Positions 6,777 through 13,994 are shown, counted from the first letter of the stretch. The stretch is DNA of 14,820 nucleotides from an uncultured Prevotellaceae bacterium (GCA_946539475.1 CAMNHM010000066.1:1-14820); one strand, 5' to 3'. Notes: generated from the sequence alone by a model not told the origin. Program-made: numbers and translations.

Positions 6777-7961
6777 ATGAAAGATTTCGTCTATTATACG
6801 CCAACACAAGTCGTGTTTGGCAAGGAGTCGGAAGAGCAGGTGGCTCTCCTGACAAAAAAATATGGCGGCAAGCGCGTGCTTGTACACTATGGCGGACAGA
6901 GCGCCGTACGATCGGGGCTGCTCGACAAGGTATGCCGCCTGCTCACAGAGGCGGGCATCGCCTGCGTGAAGCTGGGCGGCGTAGTGCCCAACCCACGCCT
7001 GTCGCTCGTCCGTCAGGGCATCGACCTCTGCCGCCAGGAGGGTGTCGACTTCATCTTGGCCGTTGGTGGCGGCAGCGTCATCGACTCGGCAAAGGCCATC
7101 GCCTACGGTGTATGCTATGAGGGCGACGTATGGGACTTCTACCTTGGCAAGGCACAGCCAGCAGCCATGCTCCCCGTGGCCTGCGTACTGACCATCCCTG
7201 CCGCCGGCAGCGAGATGAGCGAAGCAAGCGTCATCACCAACGAGGAGGGCGACGTGAAGCTGGGTTACTCCAACGACATGGCCCGCCCGAAGTTCGCCAT
7301 TATGAACCCCGAGCGCACCTTTACCCTGCCGCCTTACCAGACGGCAGCCGGCGTAACCGACATGATGATGCACACCATGGAACGCTACTTCACCCACGAC
7401 GACGACATGGACCTTACCACCGACTTGGCAGAAGCTGTGCTGCGGCGTATGAAGGCCGCAATCTTCGACGTGCTCCGCAATCCTAAGGACTACCGCCAGC
7501 GCGCACAAATCATGTGGGGCGGCAGCGTGGCTCACAACGGCCTGACAGGCTGCGGCATCAGCGACGACTGGGCCACCCACCAGCTGGAGCACGAGCTGAG
7601 CGGTATGTTCGACGTGACCCATGGCGCCGGACTGGCTGCCGTATGGCCTAGCTGGGCACGCTACGTCATGCACGAGAACCTGAGCCGCTTCGTACGCTTT
7701 GCCGTAAACGTGATGGATGTCGACAACGACTTCTCCGACCCTGAGGGCACTGCGCTCAAAGGCATCGAGGCCATGGAACGCTTCTACCACGCCATCGGCA
7801 TGCCTATCAACATCCGAGAGCTCATCGGGCGTGAAATCACCGACGAGGAGATTGCCGAAATGGCACGCAAGTGCAGTCGTAACTACACCGCCACCTGTGG
7901 CTGCCTGAAGGTGATACATGCAGAGGACATGACCGCAATCTACAAAATGGCACGCGGATGA
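6777..7961 (+). CDS. Iron-containing alcohol dehydrogenase, YqhD/butanol-dehydrogenase type
   Basis: This 394-residue cytoplasmic enzyme is full length for group III metal-dependent alcohol dehydrogenases, which reduce aldehydes with NAD(P)H. The start is the ATG at 6777 (MKDFVYYTPTQVVFGKE, the usual family opening); the frame is open upstream, but that sequence has no family character. The cofactor regions are YGGQSAVRSG at 38-47, close to the YGG-x-S signature of NADPH-using YqhD, and AVGGGSVIDSAKAIAYG at 95-111. The metal ligands are Asp195 and His199 in GVTDMMMHTMERYF, His268 in ATHQLEHEL and His282 in VTHGAGLA, each one position away from the E. coli YqhD ligands Asp194, His198, His267 and His281. 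The stop overlaps the next start by four bases (ATGA). In a fucose-linked operon it might reduce lactaldehyde or another short aldehyde, but that is only inferred from context. Confidence 0.93.
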   Translation: MKDFVYYTPTQVVFGKESEEQVALLTKKYGGKRVLVHYGGQSAVRSGLLDKVCRLLTEAGIACVKLGGVVPNPRLSLVRQGIDLCRQEGVDFILAVGGGSVIDSAKAIAYGVCYEGDVWDFYLGKAQPAAMLPVACVLTIPAAGSEMSEASVITNEEGDVKLGYSNDMARPKFAIMNPERTFTLPPYQTAAGVTDMMMHTMERYFTHDDDMDLTTDLAEAVLRRMKAAIFDVLRNPKDYRQRAQIMWGGSVAHNGLTGCGISDDWATHQLEHELSGMFDVTHGAGLAAVWPSWARYVMHENLSRFVRFAVNVMDVDNDFSDPEGTALKGIEAMERFYHAIGMPINIRELIGREITDEEIAEMARKCSRNYTATCGCLKVIHAEDMTAIYKMARG

Positions 7962-9004
7962 AGATATTGATCATCGGTGGCACGGGCACCATCAGCAGTG
8001 CCATCACCCGACAGCTGGCAGCCGACGGTCACGACCTGTGGCTGCTCAACCGTGGCACCCGTAGCACCGAAGTACCAAAGGACGTCAGGCAGATCTTTGC
8101 CGACATCAACGACGAGCAAGAGGTGCTACGGCTGATCGGCGACCAGGCGTGGGATGCCGTCTGCGAGTTCATCGGCTTCCTGCCCTCACAGGTGGAGCGC
8201 GACATCCGCCTCTTTCGCGGACGCACTCGTCAGTACGTGTTTATAAGCTCTGCTTCGGCCTATAACAAGCCGGCTGCCAGCCACGTCATCACCGAGGGCA
8301 CCACACTGGCCAACCCCTACTGGCAATACTCACGCGACAAGATCAGCTGCGAGAAGCTGCTGCTACACGAATATCGCGAGCAGGGATTCCCGGTGACTAT
8401 CGTCCGCCCGAGCCATACATACTGCGAGCGGGGCGTGCCTCTCAGCCTGCATGGCACGAAGGGATCATGGGCGGTACTCAAGCGCATGATGGAGGGGAAG
8501 CCCGTCATTATCCATGGCGACGGCACGTCACTATGGACACTGACATGGAACGAAGACTTTGCCCGAGGCTTCATCGGCCTGCTGGGCAATCCGAAAGCCA
8601 TCGGTGAGGCCTTTCAGATCATGTCCGACGAGAGTCTCTCGTGGAATCAGATCTACCAATGTGTCGCCAGTGCACTCGGTGTCGCCTTCAAGCCCTGCTA
8701 TGTCTCTTCAGCGTTCCTGGCTGCCGTAGCGCCAAAGGCGTACGACCTGGAGGGCAACCTCCTGGGCGACAAGGCAGTGAGCGTCGTCTTCGACTGTACG
8801 AAACTCAAGCGAGCCGTACCTGGCTTCCAAGCCACCGTACGATTCGACGAGGGTGTACGCCGCTGCGTCGACTATCTACTCAGGCATCCTGAGCTTCAGG
8901 TCGATGATCCGGAGTTCGATGCATGGTGCGACCGTGTCATCGCCGCTCGCGAACAGGCTATCAACGATCTGCTGTCCTCGTGCAACCCATCACACAACGC
9001 TTAA
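7958..9004 (+). CDS. NAD(P)-dependent epimerase/dehydratase, extended SDR family
   Basis: This 348-residue cytoplasmic protein opens with the nucleotide-binding motif GGTGTISSAI at residues 7-16, followed by an acidic or polar end of strand 2 (NRGTRS at 31-36). The catalytic pair is Tyr124 and Lys128 in QYSRDK, with Ser98/Ser99 in FISSASAY as the companion serine. Downstream are RPSHTYCERGVPL, where RPSHTY stands where RPxNVYG-like motifs occur in extended SDRs, and VIIHGDGTSLWTLTWNEDFARGF, which shapes the sugar-binding site. Close relatives act on nucleotide sugars or free sugar derivatives. The GGTGTIS variant is common in the atypical SDR subgroup that includes the chloroplast CSP41/nucleotide-sugar-like proteins. 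It overlaps the alcohol dehydrogenase gene by four bases and is followed 13 bases later by the Gfo/Idh remnant, so it belongs to the same operon. The exact substrate is unknown. Confidence 0.9.
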   Translation: MKILIIGGTGTISSAITRQLAADGHDLWLLNRGTRSTEVPKDVRQIFADINDEQEVLRLIGDQAWDAVCEFIGFLPSQVERDIRLFRGRTRQYVFISSASAYNKPAASHVITEGTTLANPYWQYSRDKISCEKLLLHEYREQGFPVTIVRPSHTYCERGVPLSLHGTKGSWAVLKRMMEGKPVIIHGDGTSLWTLTWNEDFARGFIGLLGNPKAIGEAFQIMSDESLSWNQIYQCVASALGVAFKPCYVSSAFLAAVAPKAYDLEGNLLGDKAVSVVFDCTKLKRAVPGFQATVRFDEGVRRCVDYLLRHPELQVDDPEFDAWCDRVIAAREQAINDLLSSCNPSHNA

Positions 9005-9017
9005 AATCATCGTGCAC

Positions 9018-9407
9018 ATGAACGACGCAACACTCCGAGTAGGAATCATCGGAACAGGATGGATAGCCGAGAAGGCTGCCATCACGCTCAACGGCCTCAG
9101 CGACTGCCAAGCCTATGCTGTCGGTTCACGCCGACAGGAGACGGCCGACGCCTTTGCAAAGCGGTGGGACATCGCAAAGGCCTACGGCTCATACGGGGAG
9201 CTGATTGCCGACCCGGACGTCGACCTGGTCTATGTCGGCACGCCCCACTCCCATCATTACGACGTCACCCGACAGGCACTGCTCGACGGGCGCCTGGAGC
9301 CTCTCGAGATGCCACTCGACGAGACACTCTTCGTCATGCAGCTCATGGACCGCCTGCGCCAGCAGTGGGGAGTACATTATCCAATGGACGACAAGCACTA
9401 TGAATAA
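9018..9407 (+). pseudogene. Gfo/Idh/MocA oxidoreductase with a large in-frame internal deletion
   Basis: The frame encodes only 129 residues, against about 320-340 for this family of NAD(P)-dependent sugar and diol dehydrogenases. Residues 6-90 are a normal N-terminal Rossmann half: VGIIGTGWIAEKAA, SRRQETADAFAKRW, YGSYGELIADPDVDLVYVGT and PHSHHYDVTRQALLDG. From residue 91 the sequence jumps straight to what is normally the extreme C-terminus, LEPLEMPLDETLFVMQLMDR and LRQQWGVHYP. The conserved EKP catalytic lysine motif, the whole alpha/beta substrate domain and the central histidine region are missing. The frame is intact through the joint, which falls at about 9271-9295 (around RQALLDGR), where both normal partners can read AL.DG. 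This points to a deletion of about 0.6 kb by recombination between short similar sequences. It overlaps the GH9 start by eight bases, so its translation may still serve the downstream gene. A chimeric assembly is the main alternative. Confidence 0.85.
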
Positions 9408-11718
9408 AACCATCCGAAAATGGCTGGCAGTACTATTGCTGCTGTCACCAGCCTATGCCCAGGCATCCAAGCTGTTGGAGCTGCGCGTAGTAGACAAAGA
9501 CTACCTGATGCTGCACTTTCGCGACGGCGAGGTGCACTACCGCGACAGCGGCAAGGGATCCAGTGCCTATCTAGGCCACAGCTTCGTCGAGGGTGACGAC
9601 ACCCTCCTGATATTCCAGCCACGACTGGACACCCAGCAGGTACAGCAGGCAGCACAATGGACTGTCAGTTCTGCCGACGATGCCACCTTCGCAGCATGCC
9701 AGCCGATAGCCGTGTGGCGTAAGTCGAAGCCCATGAATACCGACCACACGCTGAAGAGCGAGCTCGACCACTGGCTGTTCCTGCAGCTGCCCAAGAGCAT
9801 GCGCCAGGGATACTCGTATACCGTTGCCATCCCTGCTACAACAGGCTCCGACCAGAAAGAGGCCACCATACGCTTCGACGTGTGGAACACTCCCTCCGAA
9901 GCCATCCATGTCAACCTGCTGGGATACCTGCCACAAGAGGCACAAAAAGCTGCCGATCTCTATCTGTGGATGGGCGACGGCGGCAGCCGCGACTACCATT
10001 CATGGGAGGGGCGTAAAGTGTACCTCTACAATGTTGACACGAAGAAAAAGCAGGCGGCTGGTACCATCCGATTCTGGAAACACGCCGCTGACGCCAGCCA
10101 TGAAGCCGGAGGGAAAAACCTCGTGGGTACTGACGTGTGGAATGCTGACTTTCAAACTACCAAGCCTGGACGCTACCGCCTCGTCATCGAAGGCGTGGGG
10201 TGCTCGATGGATTTCCCCATTGCCTCCGACATCTACAGCGAACCTTTCCGGTTCTCCGTACGTGGATACTATTACATGCGCCTCGGGGAGCCCATCGACA
10301 CACCACGTGTATGGCCCATACCTCGACAGCCGCAGTTTATCGCCGAGACCAATCCAAAGGGCTTCACCATCTATAAGACAGACTTGCACCCCTGGCATCC
10401 CGACTGGCGTCGGCTGCGAGGCGACGTATGGGACGAGCCGCACTTCAAGCCGGTCATGGCATCGGCCTTCTGGCAGCACCGTCTGCCTGGCAATCCTGTG
10501 ACCCTCGACGTACGAGGCGGACACAGCGATGCCTTCGACTGGGACCGTCACCTGGCTCACGTCAGCAACATCTACGACCTGCTACTGCCTTTCATTCTTC
10601 ATCGTGGACAGCCTGCTGACGACAACCTCGGCATCCGCGAAAGTGGCAACGGCCTGCCCGACCTGCTCGACGAAGCCCGTAATGAGGTCGACTTCTTCCT
10701 CTCCATCCGCGATGGTGAAGGCTATTCACAAGGTGTGACAAACCCCAGCAACGACTGGACAGTGATGTTCCAGGCGGGATGCACGACGATGGCTGCCTGG
10801 GCCAATGCTGCCAACTGTGCCATGATGGGCGAGGCAATGCGCCTGGCAGGCGCTGACTCTCTCTGTCGCTACTATACCAGCGAGGCAGAGCGTGCCTTCA
10901 ACTATGCCGCCCGACAGGAGAACCAGCAACTCGACGACCAACAGGGCATTGGCACCATCAGTATGCGTGGCCGCGACTTCCGCCAGCTAGCTGCCGCCTT
11001 CCTCTACAACCTCACGGGCGACACCAAGTGGGAGGATATCATGGCCGCTGAGAGTCGCATCAGCAGCAACGAGTCTCCATTGTTCGTCCGTGGGCGCAAC
11101 GGCTATTGCCAGCTATGGGCAGCAGCAGCCTATGTCACCTGCCCCCACCCTCGCCATCATACCGATCTGTACCAGCACACGCTAGCCAGCATCAATGCCC
11201 AGGCCGACAGCTATCATCTTGCGCCGCAAGTATTACGGCCGTCACGCCGGGCAGCCAGCGATGACCGTTGGCACACGGCACAGGATGTCGACCTGCTGCT
11301 CCTGGCCCACCACATTGCCACCAGCACCAAGCGTCGCCAACAGCTCGAGCAGGCCATGCTCCTGGAAGCTGGATGGTCGCTGGGCCGCAATCCTGGGAAC
11401 ATTGTTGAGATGACGGGACTTGGGCCACGCCATATCACCGATGTCTATTCCACCGGCCGTAACGACGGCGATCCTGGCACACATCCCGGACAGACGCCGT
11501 TCAACGGCACTGAGACCTGGAGTGCCGGCGATGGCGGTGATGCCCGCATCTTGCTCAACCGCTGCTACCCATCGTGGAACACCGGCGGATGGCCTCGCCA
11601 AGAGTCATACTTCAACCAACGCTACCTCTGGGTGAACGGGGAGTTCACGCCCCGCGAGACAATGCGTGGCAAGATGGCCCTGCTGGCCTACTTGCGTGCT
11701 TTCCAGAAAAAACAATAG
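9400..11718 (+). CDS. Secreted multidomain GH9 glycoside hydrolase with cellulase-type Ig-like domain
   Basis: A protein of 772 residues starts at the ATG at 9400 (MNKTIRKWLAVLLLLSPAYA, signal peptide probably cut after Ala20). The frame is open upstream inside the Gfo/Idh remnant, but only this start gives a signal peptide. Residues about 22-165 form an N-terminal beta-rich region, and 167-285 an Ig-like domain that begins AIHVNLLGYLPQEAQK, as in CelD-type endoglucanases. The (alpha/alpha)6 GH9 domain follows: GGHSDAFDWDRH at 373-384, ESGNGLPDLLDEARNEVDFF at 414-433, STGRNDG before the end, and a C-terminal ETMRGKMALLAYL with Glu753 as likely acid. GH9 enzymes are inverting beta-1,4-glucanases or related exo-enzymes. 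The canonical DAGD base motif reads DAFD here (Asp377, Asp380); both Asp residues remain. It is the last gene of the operon, ending 12 bases before a hairpin. The substrate is uncertain. Confidence 0.88.
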   Translation: MNKTIRKWLAVLLLLSPAYAQASKLLELRVVDKDYLMLHFRDGEVHYRDSGKGSSAYLGHSFVEGDDTLLIFQPRLDTQQVQQAAQWTVSSADDATFAACQPIAVWRKSKPMNTDHTLKSELDHWLFLQLPKSMRQGYSYTVAIPATTGSDQKEATIRFDVWNTPSEAIHVNLLGYLPQEAQKAADLYLWMGDGGSRDYHSWEGRKVYLYNVDTKKKQAAGTIRFWKHAADASHEAGGKNLVGTDVWNADFQTTKPGRYRLVIEGVGCSMDFPIASDIYSEPFRFSVRGYYYMRLGEPIDTPRVWPIPRQPQFIAETNPKGFTIYKTDLHPWHPDWRRLRGDVWDEPHFKPVMASAFWQHRLPGNPVTLDVRGGHSDAFDWDRHLAHVSNIYDLLLPFILHRGQPADDNLGIRESGNGLPDLLDEARNEVDFFLSIRDGEGYSQGVTNPSNDWTVMFQAGCTTMAAWANAANCAMMGEAMRLAGADSLCRYYTSEAERAFNYAARQENQQLDDQQGIGTISMRGRDFRQLAAAFLYNLTGDTKWEDIMAAESRISSNESPLFVRGRNGYCQLWAAAAYVTCPHPRHHTDLYQHTLASINAQADSYHLAPQVLRPSRRAASDDRWHTAQDVDLLLLAHHIATSTKRRQQLEQAMLLEAGWSLGRNPGNIVEMTGLGPRHITDVYSTGRNDGDPGTHPGQTPFNGTETWSAGDGGDARILLNRCYPSWNTGGWPRQESYFNQRYLWVNGEFTPRETMRGKMALLAYLRAFQKKQ

Positions 11719-11729
11719 GATATTGACTG

Positions 11730-11757
11730 GCGGCTGATGCCTCTGTGCGTCAGCCGC
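11730..11757. terminator. Shared hairpin terminator between converging operons
   Basis: GCGGCTGATGC (11730-11740) and GCGTCAGCCGC (11747-11757) pair over 11 bases with one G-U wobble and a six-base loop CTCTGT. It lies 12 bases after the GH9 stop, and its last base is the last base of the FHA gene's TAG stop codon. Neither side has a strong T-run immediately after the stem, although the minus strand meets TTGTTTTTT about 20 bases further on. The placement between two converging stops makes a bidirectional terminator likely. Confidence 0.75.
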
Positions 11758-12287
11758 TATTCCAGCTTCAGCAGAATACTGGTCGCCCCAATGGTAAAGA
11801 GGGTGCCATCGCCGATAACGCGCCGCTCACGTGGCGGGATCTCCGTGTTGTCGACGAAAGTGCCCGTATTACTGTTAGCGTCGCGGAGGATATAGCGCAG
11901 CTGTCCTCTCTTGTCGCGGCTGACATTGATGACACAGTGCAGCAGGTCAACGCTAGGGTCGACAGTCTCGATAGGCGTGGTGATGGGATTTCCCTTCTGA
12001 TAGCGGCCGATAGTGTTGTCACCCATTTTCAACGGCAACACCTGCTTATAGTGGAACACATTCTCGATGACGACAATAGCACCTAGAGGAGCATCAAGGG
12101 CTGCATCTTGAACATTGAGCATGGCCGTCTCCTCTTTTTGCGTCTGACGCAACTTTGACACCCCGATACGAATGCCAAACTGCCTACCGCATTCCGGACA
12201 CTGGAACACGAGCGACTGACCAGCCTCATACTGGGTCTCATCAAAAGTGATGTAATGATCGCACTTAGGACAACGGACACGCTTCAT
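11757..12287 (-). CDS. Zinc-ribbon and FHA domain protein
   Basis: This 176-residue protein starts at the ATG at 12287, which overlaps the upstream stop in ATGA. A start at 12305 is also in frame but would bury 22 bases in the preceding gene. Cys6, Cys9, Cys30 and Cys33 (CPKC and CPEC) form an N-terminal zinc-ribbon of the MJ0042 type. A linker rich in charged residues leads to a forkhead-associated domain at about 80-176: IGR at 93-95, LLHCVI at 115-120 in place of the usual SRxH, and SNTGTFVDN at 139-147. FHA domains bind phosphothreonine peptides, so the protein probably acts as a phosphorylation-dependent adaptor in the cytoplasm. It is cotranscribed with the SPOR protein upstream. No kinase or phosphatase gene is in the window, so the partner is unknown. 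The FHA phosphate-binding Arg appears intact (Arg95). Confidence 0.88.
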   Translation of the reverse strand: MKRVRCPKCDHYITFDETQYEAGQSLVFQCPECGRQFGIRIGVSKLRQTQKEETAMLNVQDAALDAPLGAIVVIENVFHYKQVLPLKMGDNTIGRYQKGNPITTPIETVDPSVDLLHCVINVSRDKRGQLRYILRDANSNTGTFVDNTEIPPRERRVIGDGTLFTIGATSILLKLE

Positions 12288-13279
12288 TTGACTTCCATTA
12301 TCCATGTCTCCTTGAAGAGACGACTCTCGTGGCGCAGCTGCATCAAGGCATCATAAGCCTCCTGATTGCTGCCATAGCTGCCATAGGTCACACGACGCAT
12401 CTTGCTACTGCCACTGATAGTAATGCGGGCATCGCAATAGCCTTTCTCGCATAACTGGTCGACAAAGGCCTGAGCGTTACGCTCCGTCACCTGACTGGCC
12501 ATGACAATACAGTAAGTACCTGTAGCATCGGCAGTAGTCAGCTGAGGGGTTTCCACCTCCTTCACAGCAGCTACATCGCTGTCTTCAGCGGCAGCTGGCG
12601 GAAGAACGTCAGCAGACGGTTCCGACGGACGGTGATAGTCGGCTGTAGCCAAAGAGCCGTGCCCCATCGAGCGAATGAAGGCGCTCTGCTGGACGTCGCC
12701 AATCTTGTCGCTGTTCGACACCGGGGTGCCAATCATCAGGAATGCGATGACAGCAGCAGCCACAGCAACGGCATTTCTCAGCCACGACATCTTGATCGTG
12801 ATAGGACGCTCGTCGGAGAGTACTGCCTCCTGGCTCTTCTGCACCGTCTGAAGTCCACTTGACAAGGGTTTCATCTCAAACGAGCTGAGCCCATAAAGCT
12901 CTGGTGTGAGGATGCCTGCCTCACACGGCTCAAAACCAAGATGCCCCTCCTCATTAATAAAGAGGCGCCCGATGCCATTCAACACGTATTCGCCATCGGT
13001 ATCGAGATGGGCCCGCAGCTCAGCCACTTCGGTCTCTATGCGCCTCAGCGCCTCTGGATAGCTGATGTCGTAGGCCTCGATGTACGACTGCACGAGCAAC
13101 GAGTCGTTCATCTTCAACAGAGGGTTGAAGCCCAGTGTCCTGATGGGCGGCACAAACATGTTGTCACGCTCGTCATAGCGCGCATCTACATGGTGGGCCA
13201 TGAAGCCCCCCAAGTCTGGCACGATGACACAATCGTTGCTCAACAGCAGTATCTCTATATGTCGGTCGAGTTCATTCAC
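12284..13279 (-). CDS. HU-CCDC81 and SPOR domain membrane protein
   Basis: This protein has 331 residues. The N-terminal part (about 1-58, HIEILLLSNDCVIVPDLGGF) and the following segment (about 60-130, with NGIGRLFINEEGHLGFEP) correspond to the paired bacterial HU-CCDC81 domains, DNA-binding-like folds seen mainly in Bacteroidetes. One membrane segment lies at about 168-185 (RNAVAVAAAVIAFLMIG), then an acidic, proline-rich linker, then a C-terminal SPOR domain at about 255-331 (YCIVMASQVTERNAQAFVDQ onward), which binds denuded peptidoglycan glycan strands at division sites. The layout places the HU part in the cytoplasm and SPOR in the periplasm. The start codon is GTG at 13279; the alternative in-frame Met27 would cut off the conserved N-terminus. 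The -7 promoter element ends only five bases before this GTG. It overlaps the FHA gene by four bases. A role linking nucleoid and septum is inferred from the domains. Confidence 0.9.
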   Translation of the reverse strand: MNELDRHIEILLLSNDCVIVPDLGGFMAHHVDARYDERDNMFVPPIRTLGFNPLLKMNDSLLVQSYIEAYDISYPEALRRIETEVAELRAHLDTDGEYVLNGIGRLFINEEGHLGFEPCEAGILTPELYGLSSFEMKPLSSGLQTVQKSQEAVLSDERPITIKMSWLRNAVAVAAAVIAFLMIGTPVSNSDKIGDVQQSAFIRSMGHGSLATADYHRPSEPSADVLPPAAAEDSDVAAVKEVETPQLTTADATGTYCIVMASQVTERNAQAFVDQLCEKGYCDARITISGSSKMRRVTYGSYGSNQEAYDALMQLRHESRLFKETWIMEVK

Positions 13280-13309
13280 GAGTGCAAAGGTACAAAAAAG
13301 TTAGGAGTT
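13279..13309 (-). repeat. Left copy of a promoter-bearing inverted repeat
   Basis: On the minus strand this 31-base unit reads AACTCCTAACTTTT, three variable bases, TACCTTTGCA, then CTCG. It matches the right copy (13393-13423, plus strand) at 26 of 31 positions, and the two point outward with 83 bases between. The unit contains the promoter of the SPOR/FHA operon and ends at the first base of its GTG start. Confidence 0.8.
13285..13292 (-). promoter_or_regulatory. -7 element TACCTTTG for the SPOR/FHA operon
   Basis: TACCTTTG on the minus strand leaves only five bases (CACTC) before the GTG at 13279. With the usual spacing from this element, transcription would begin at or within a few bases of the start codon, giving a leaderless or nearly leaderless mRNA. 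No -33 TTG is seen. Confidence 0.6.
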
Positions 13310-13392
13310 TGACCGAAGGAGTTGGGGATTGTTTTTTCATCTTAACGTTTTTTCACAGACCCTAAAGAAAAATCTTCCCCGTCATCACCCGT

Positions 13393-13423
13393 AACTCCCA
13401 ACTTTTCACTACCTTTGCAGTCG
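13393..13423 (+). repeat. Right copy of a promoter-bearing inverted repeat
   Basis: This unit reads AACTCCCAACTTTT, three variable bases, TACCTTTGCA, then GTCG, and is the mirror partner of 13279-13309. It contains the promoter of rfbC. The 83 bases between the copies hold T-rich runs (GTTTTTTCATC and CGTTTTTTCAC) and no reading frame. Confidence 0.8.
13410..13417 (+). promoter_or_regulatory. -7 element TACCTTTG for rfbC
   Basis: TACCTTTG lies 28 bases before the rfbC ATG at 13446, giving a leader of about 20-25 bases. The leader contains AAAGAGAAAAG but no classic Shine-Dalgarno. No -33 TTG is visible at the usual distance. Confidence 0.6.
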
Positions 13424-13445
13424 AAAACAAAGAGAAAAGCTGAAA

Positions 13446-13994
13446 ATGGAGTACAAACATACTGATATTGAGGGCGTTTACATCATCGAGCCTAAAGTCT
13501 TCACCGATGCCCGAGGCTATTTTGTCGAAGCATGGAAGAAGGCAGAGTTCGAAGAGCACATCGGACGTGTCGACTTCATTCAAGACAATGAATCAAAGTC
13601 GTCCAGAGGAGTACTTCGCGGCCTCCACTATCAGAAAGGCGAATGGTCACAGGCGAAGCTGGTACGTGTCATCAAGGGCTGCGTGCTCGATGTCGCCGTC
13701 GACATCCGTCGCTCGTCGCCAACGTTCGGCCGGCATGTCGCCGTAGAGCTCAGCGAGGCCAACAAGCTACAGTTCTTCATTCCCCGTGGCTTCGCCCATG
13801 GTTTCCTGGTGCTCTCCGACGAGGCAATCTTCACCTATAAGGTCGACAATGTCTATGCCCCTCATGCCGAGTCCGGCATTCGTTGGAATGACCCTGATCT
13901 AGGTATCAACTGGCCCATCAGCGCCGACGAGGTGCTTACCAGCGAGAAAGACCTGCGGCAGCCACTGCTGAGGGACGCTGAACTATTTGACTGA
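13446..13994 (+). CDS. rfbC: dTDP-4-dehydrorhamnose 3,5-epimerase
   Basis: The protein has 182 residues, exactly the size expected for RmlC/RfbC, a homodimeric cupin that inverts C3 and C5 of dTDP-4-keto-6-deoxy-glucose in dTDP-L-rhamnose synthesis. Visible family marks are the opening GVYIIEPKVFTDARGYFVE, the substrate loop FIQDNESKSSRGVLRGLHYQ with catalytic His61, Lys71 after the strand, DVAVDIRRSSPTFGR at 82-96, IPRGFAHGFLVLSD at 112-125 and Tyr131 at the second catalytic position. The C-terminal ESGIRWNDPDLGINWP is also standard. The ATG at 13446 begins three residues before the first conserved position. It is the first gene after a divergent promoter and is followed 74 bases later by ugd. 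Both enzymes supply activated sugars for surface polysaccharide. The other rhamnose genes (rfbA, B, D) are not in the window. Confidence 0.96.
   Translation: MEYKHTDIEGVYIIEPKVFTDARGYFVEAWKKAEFEEHIGRVDFIQDNESKSSRGVLRGLHYQKGEWSQAKLVRVIKGCVLDVAVDIRRSSPTFGRHVAVELSEANKLQFFIPRGFAHGFLVLSDEAIFTYKVDNVYAPHAESGIRWNDPDLGINWPISADEVLTSEKDLRQPLLRDAELFD

Noticed and set aside
6765..7919. 384-codon open frame on the minus strand, antisense to the alcohol dehydrogenase
   Set aside because: It lies entirely over a well-supported gene, has no recognisable motifs and is rich in His, Ala and Val, as expected from the complement of GC-rich codons. It is a shadow frame.
3245..11718. Canonical polysaccharide utilisation locus
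   Set aside because: No SusC, SusD, hybrid two-component system or other regulator is present in the window. Only the hydrolases fit, so I describe it as a glycan operon.
13279..13423. Invertible capsule-type promoter switch
   Set aside because: The repeats flank only 83 bases and both promoters already face outward from inside the repeats, so inversion would give the same arrangement. No recombinase gene is nearby in the window.
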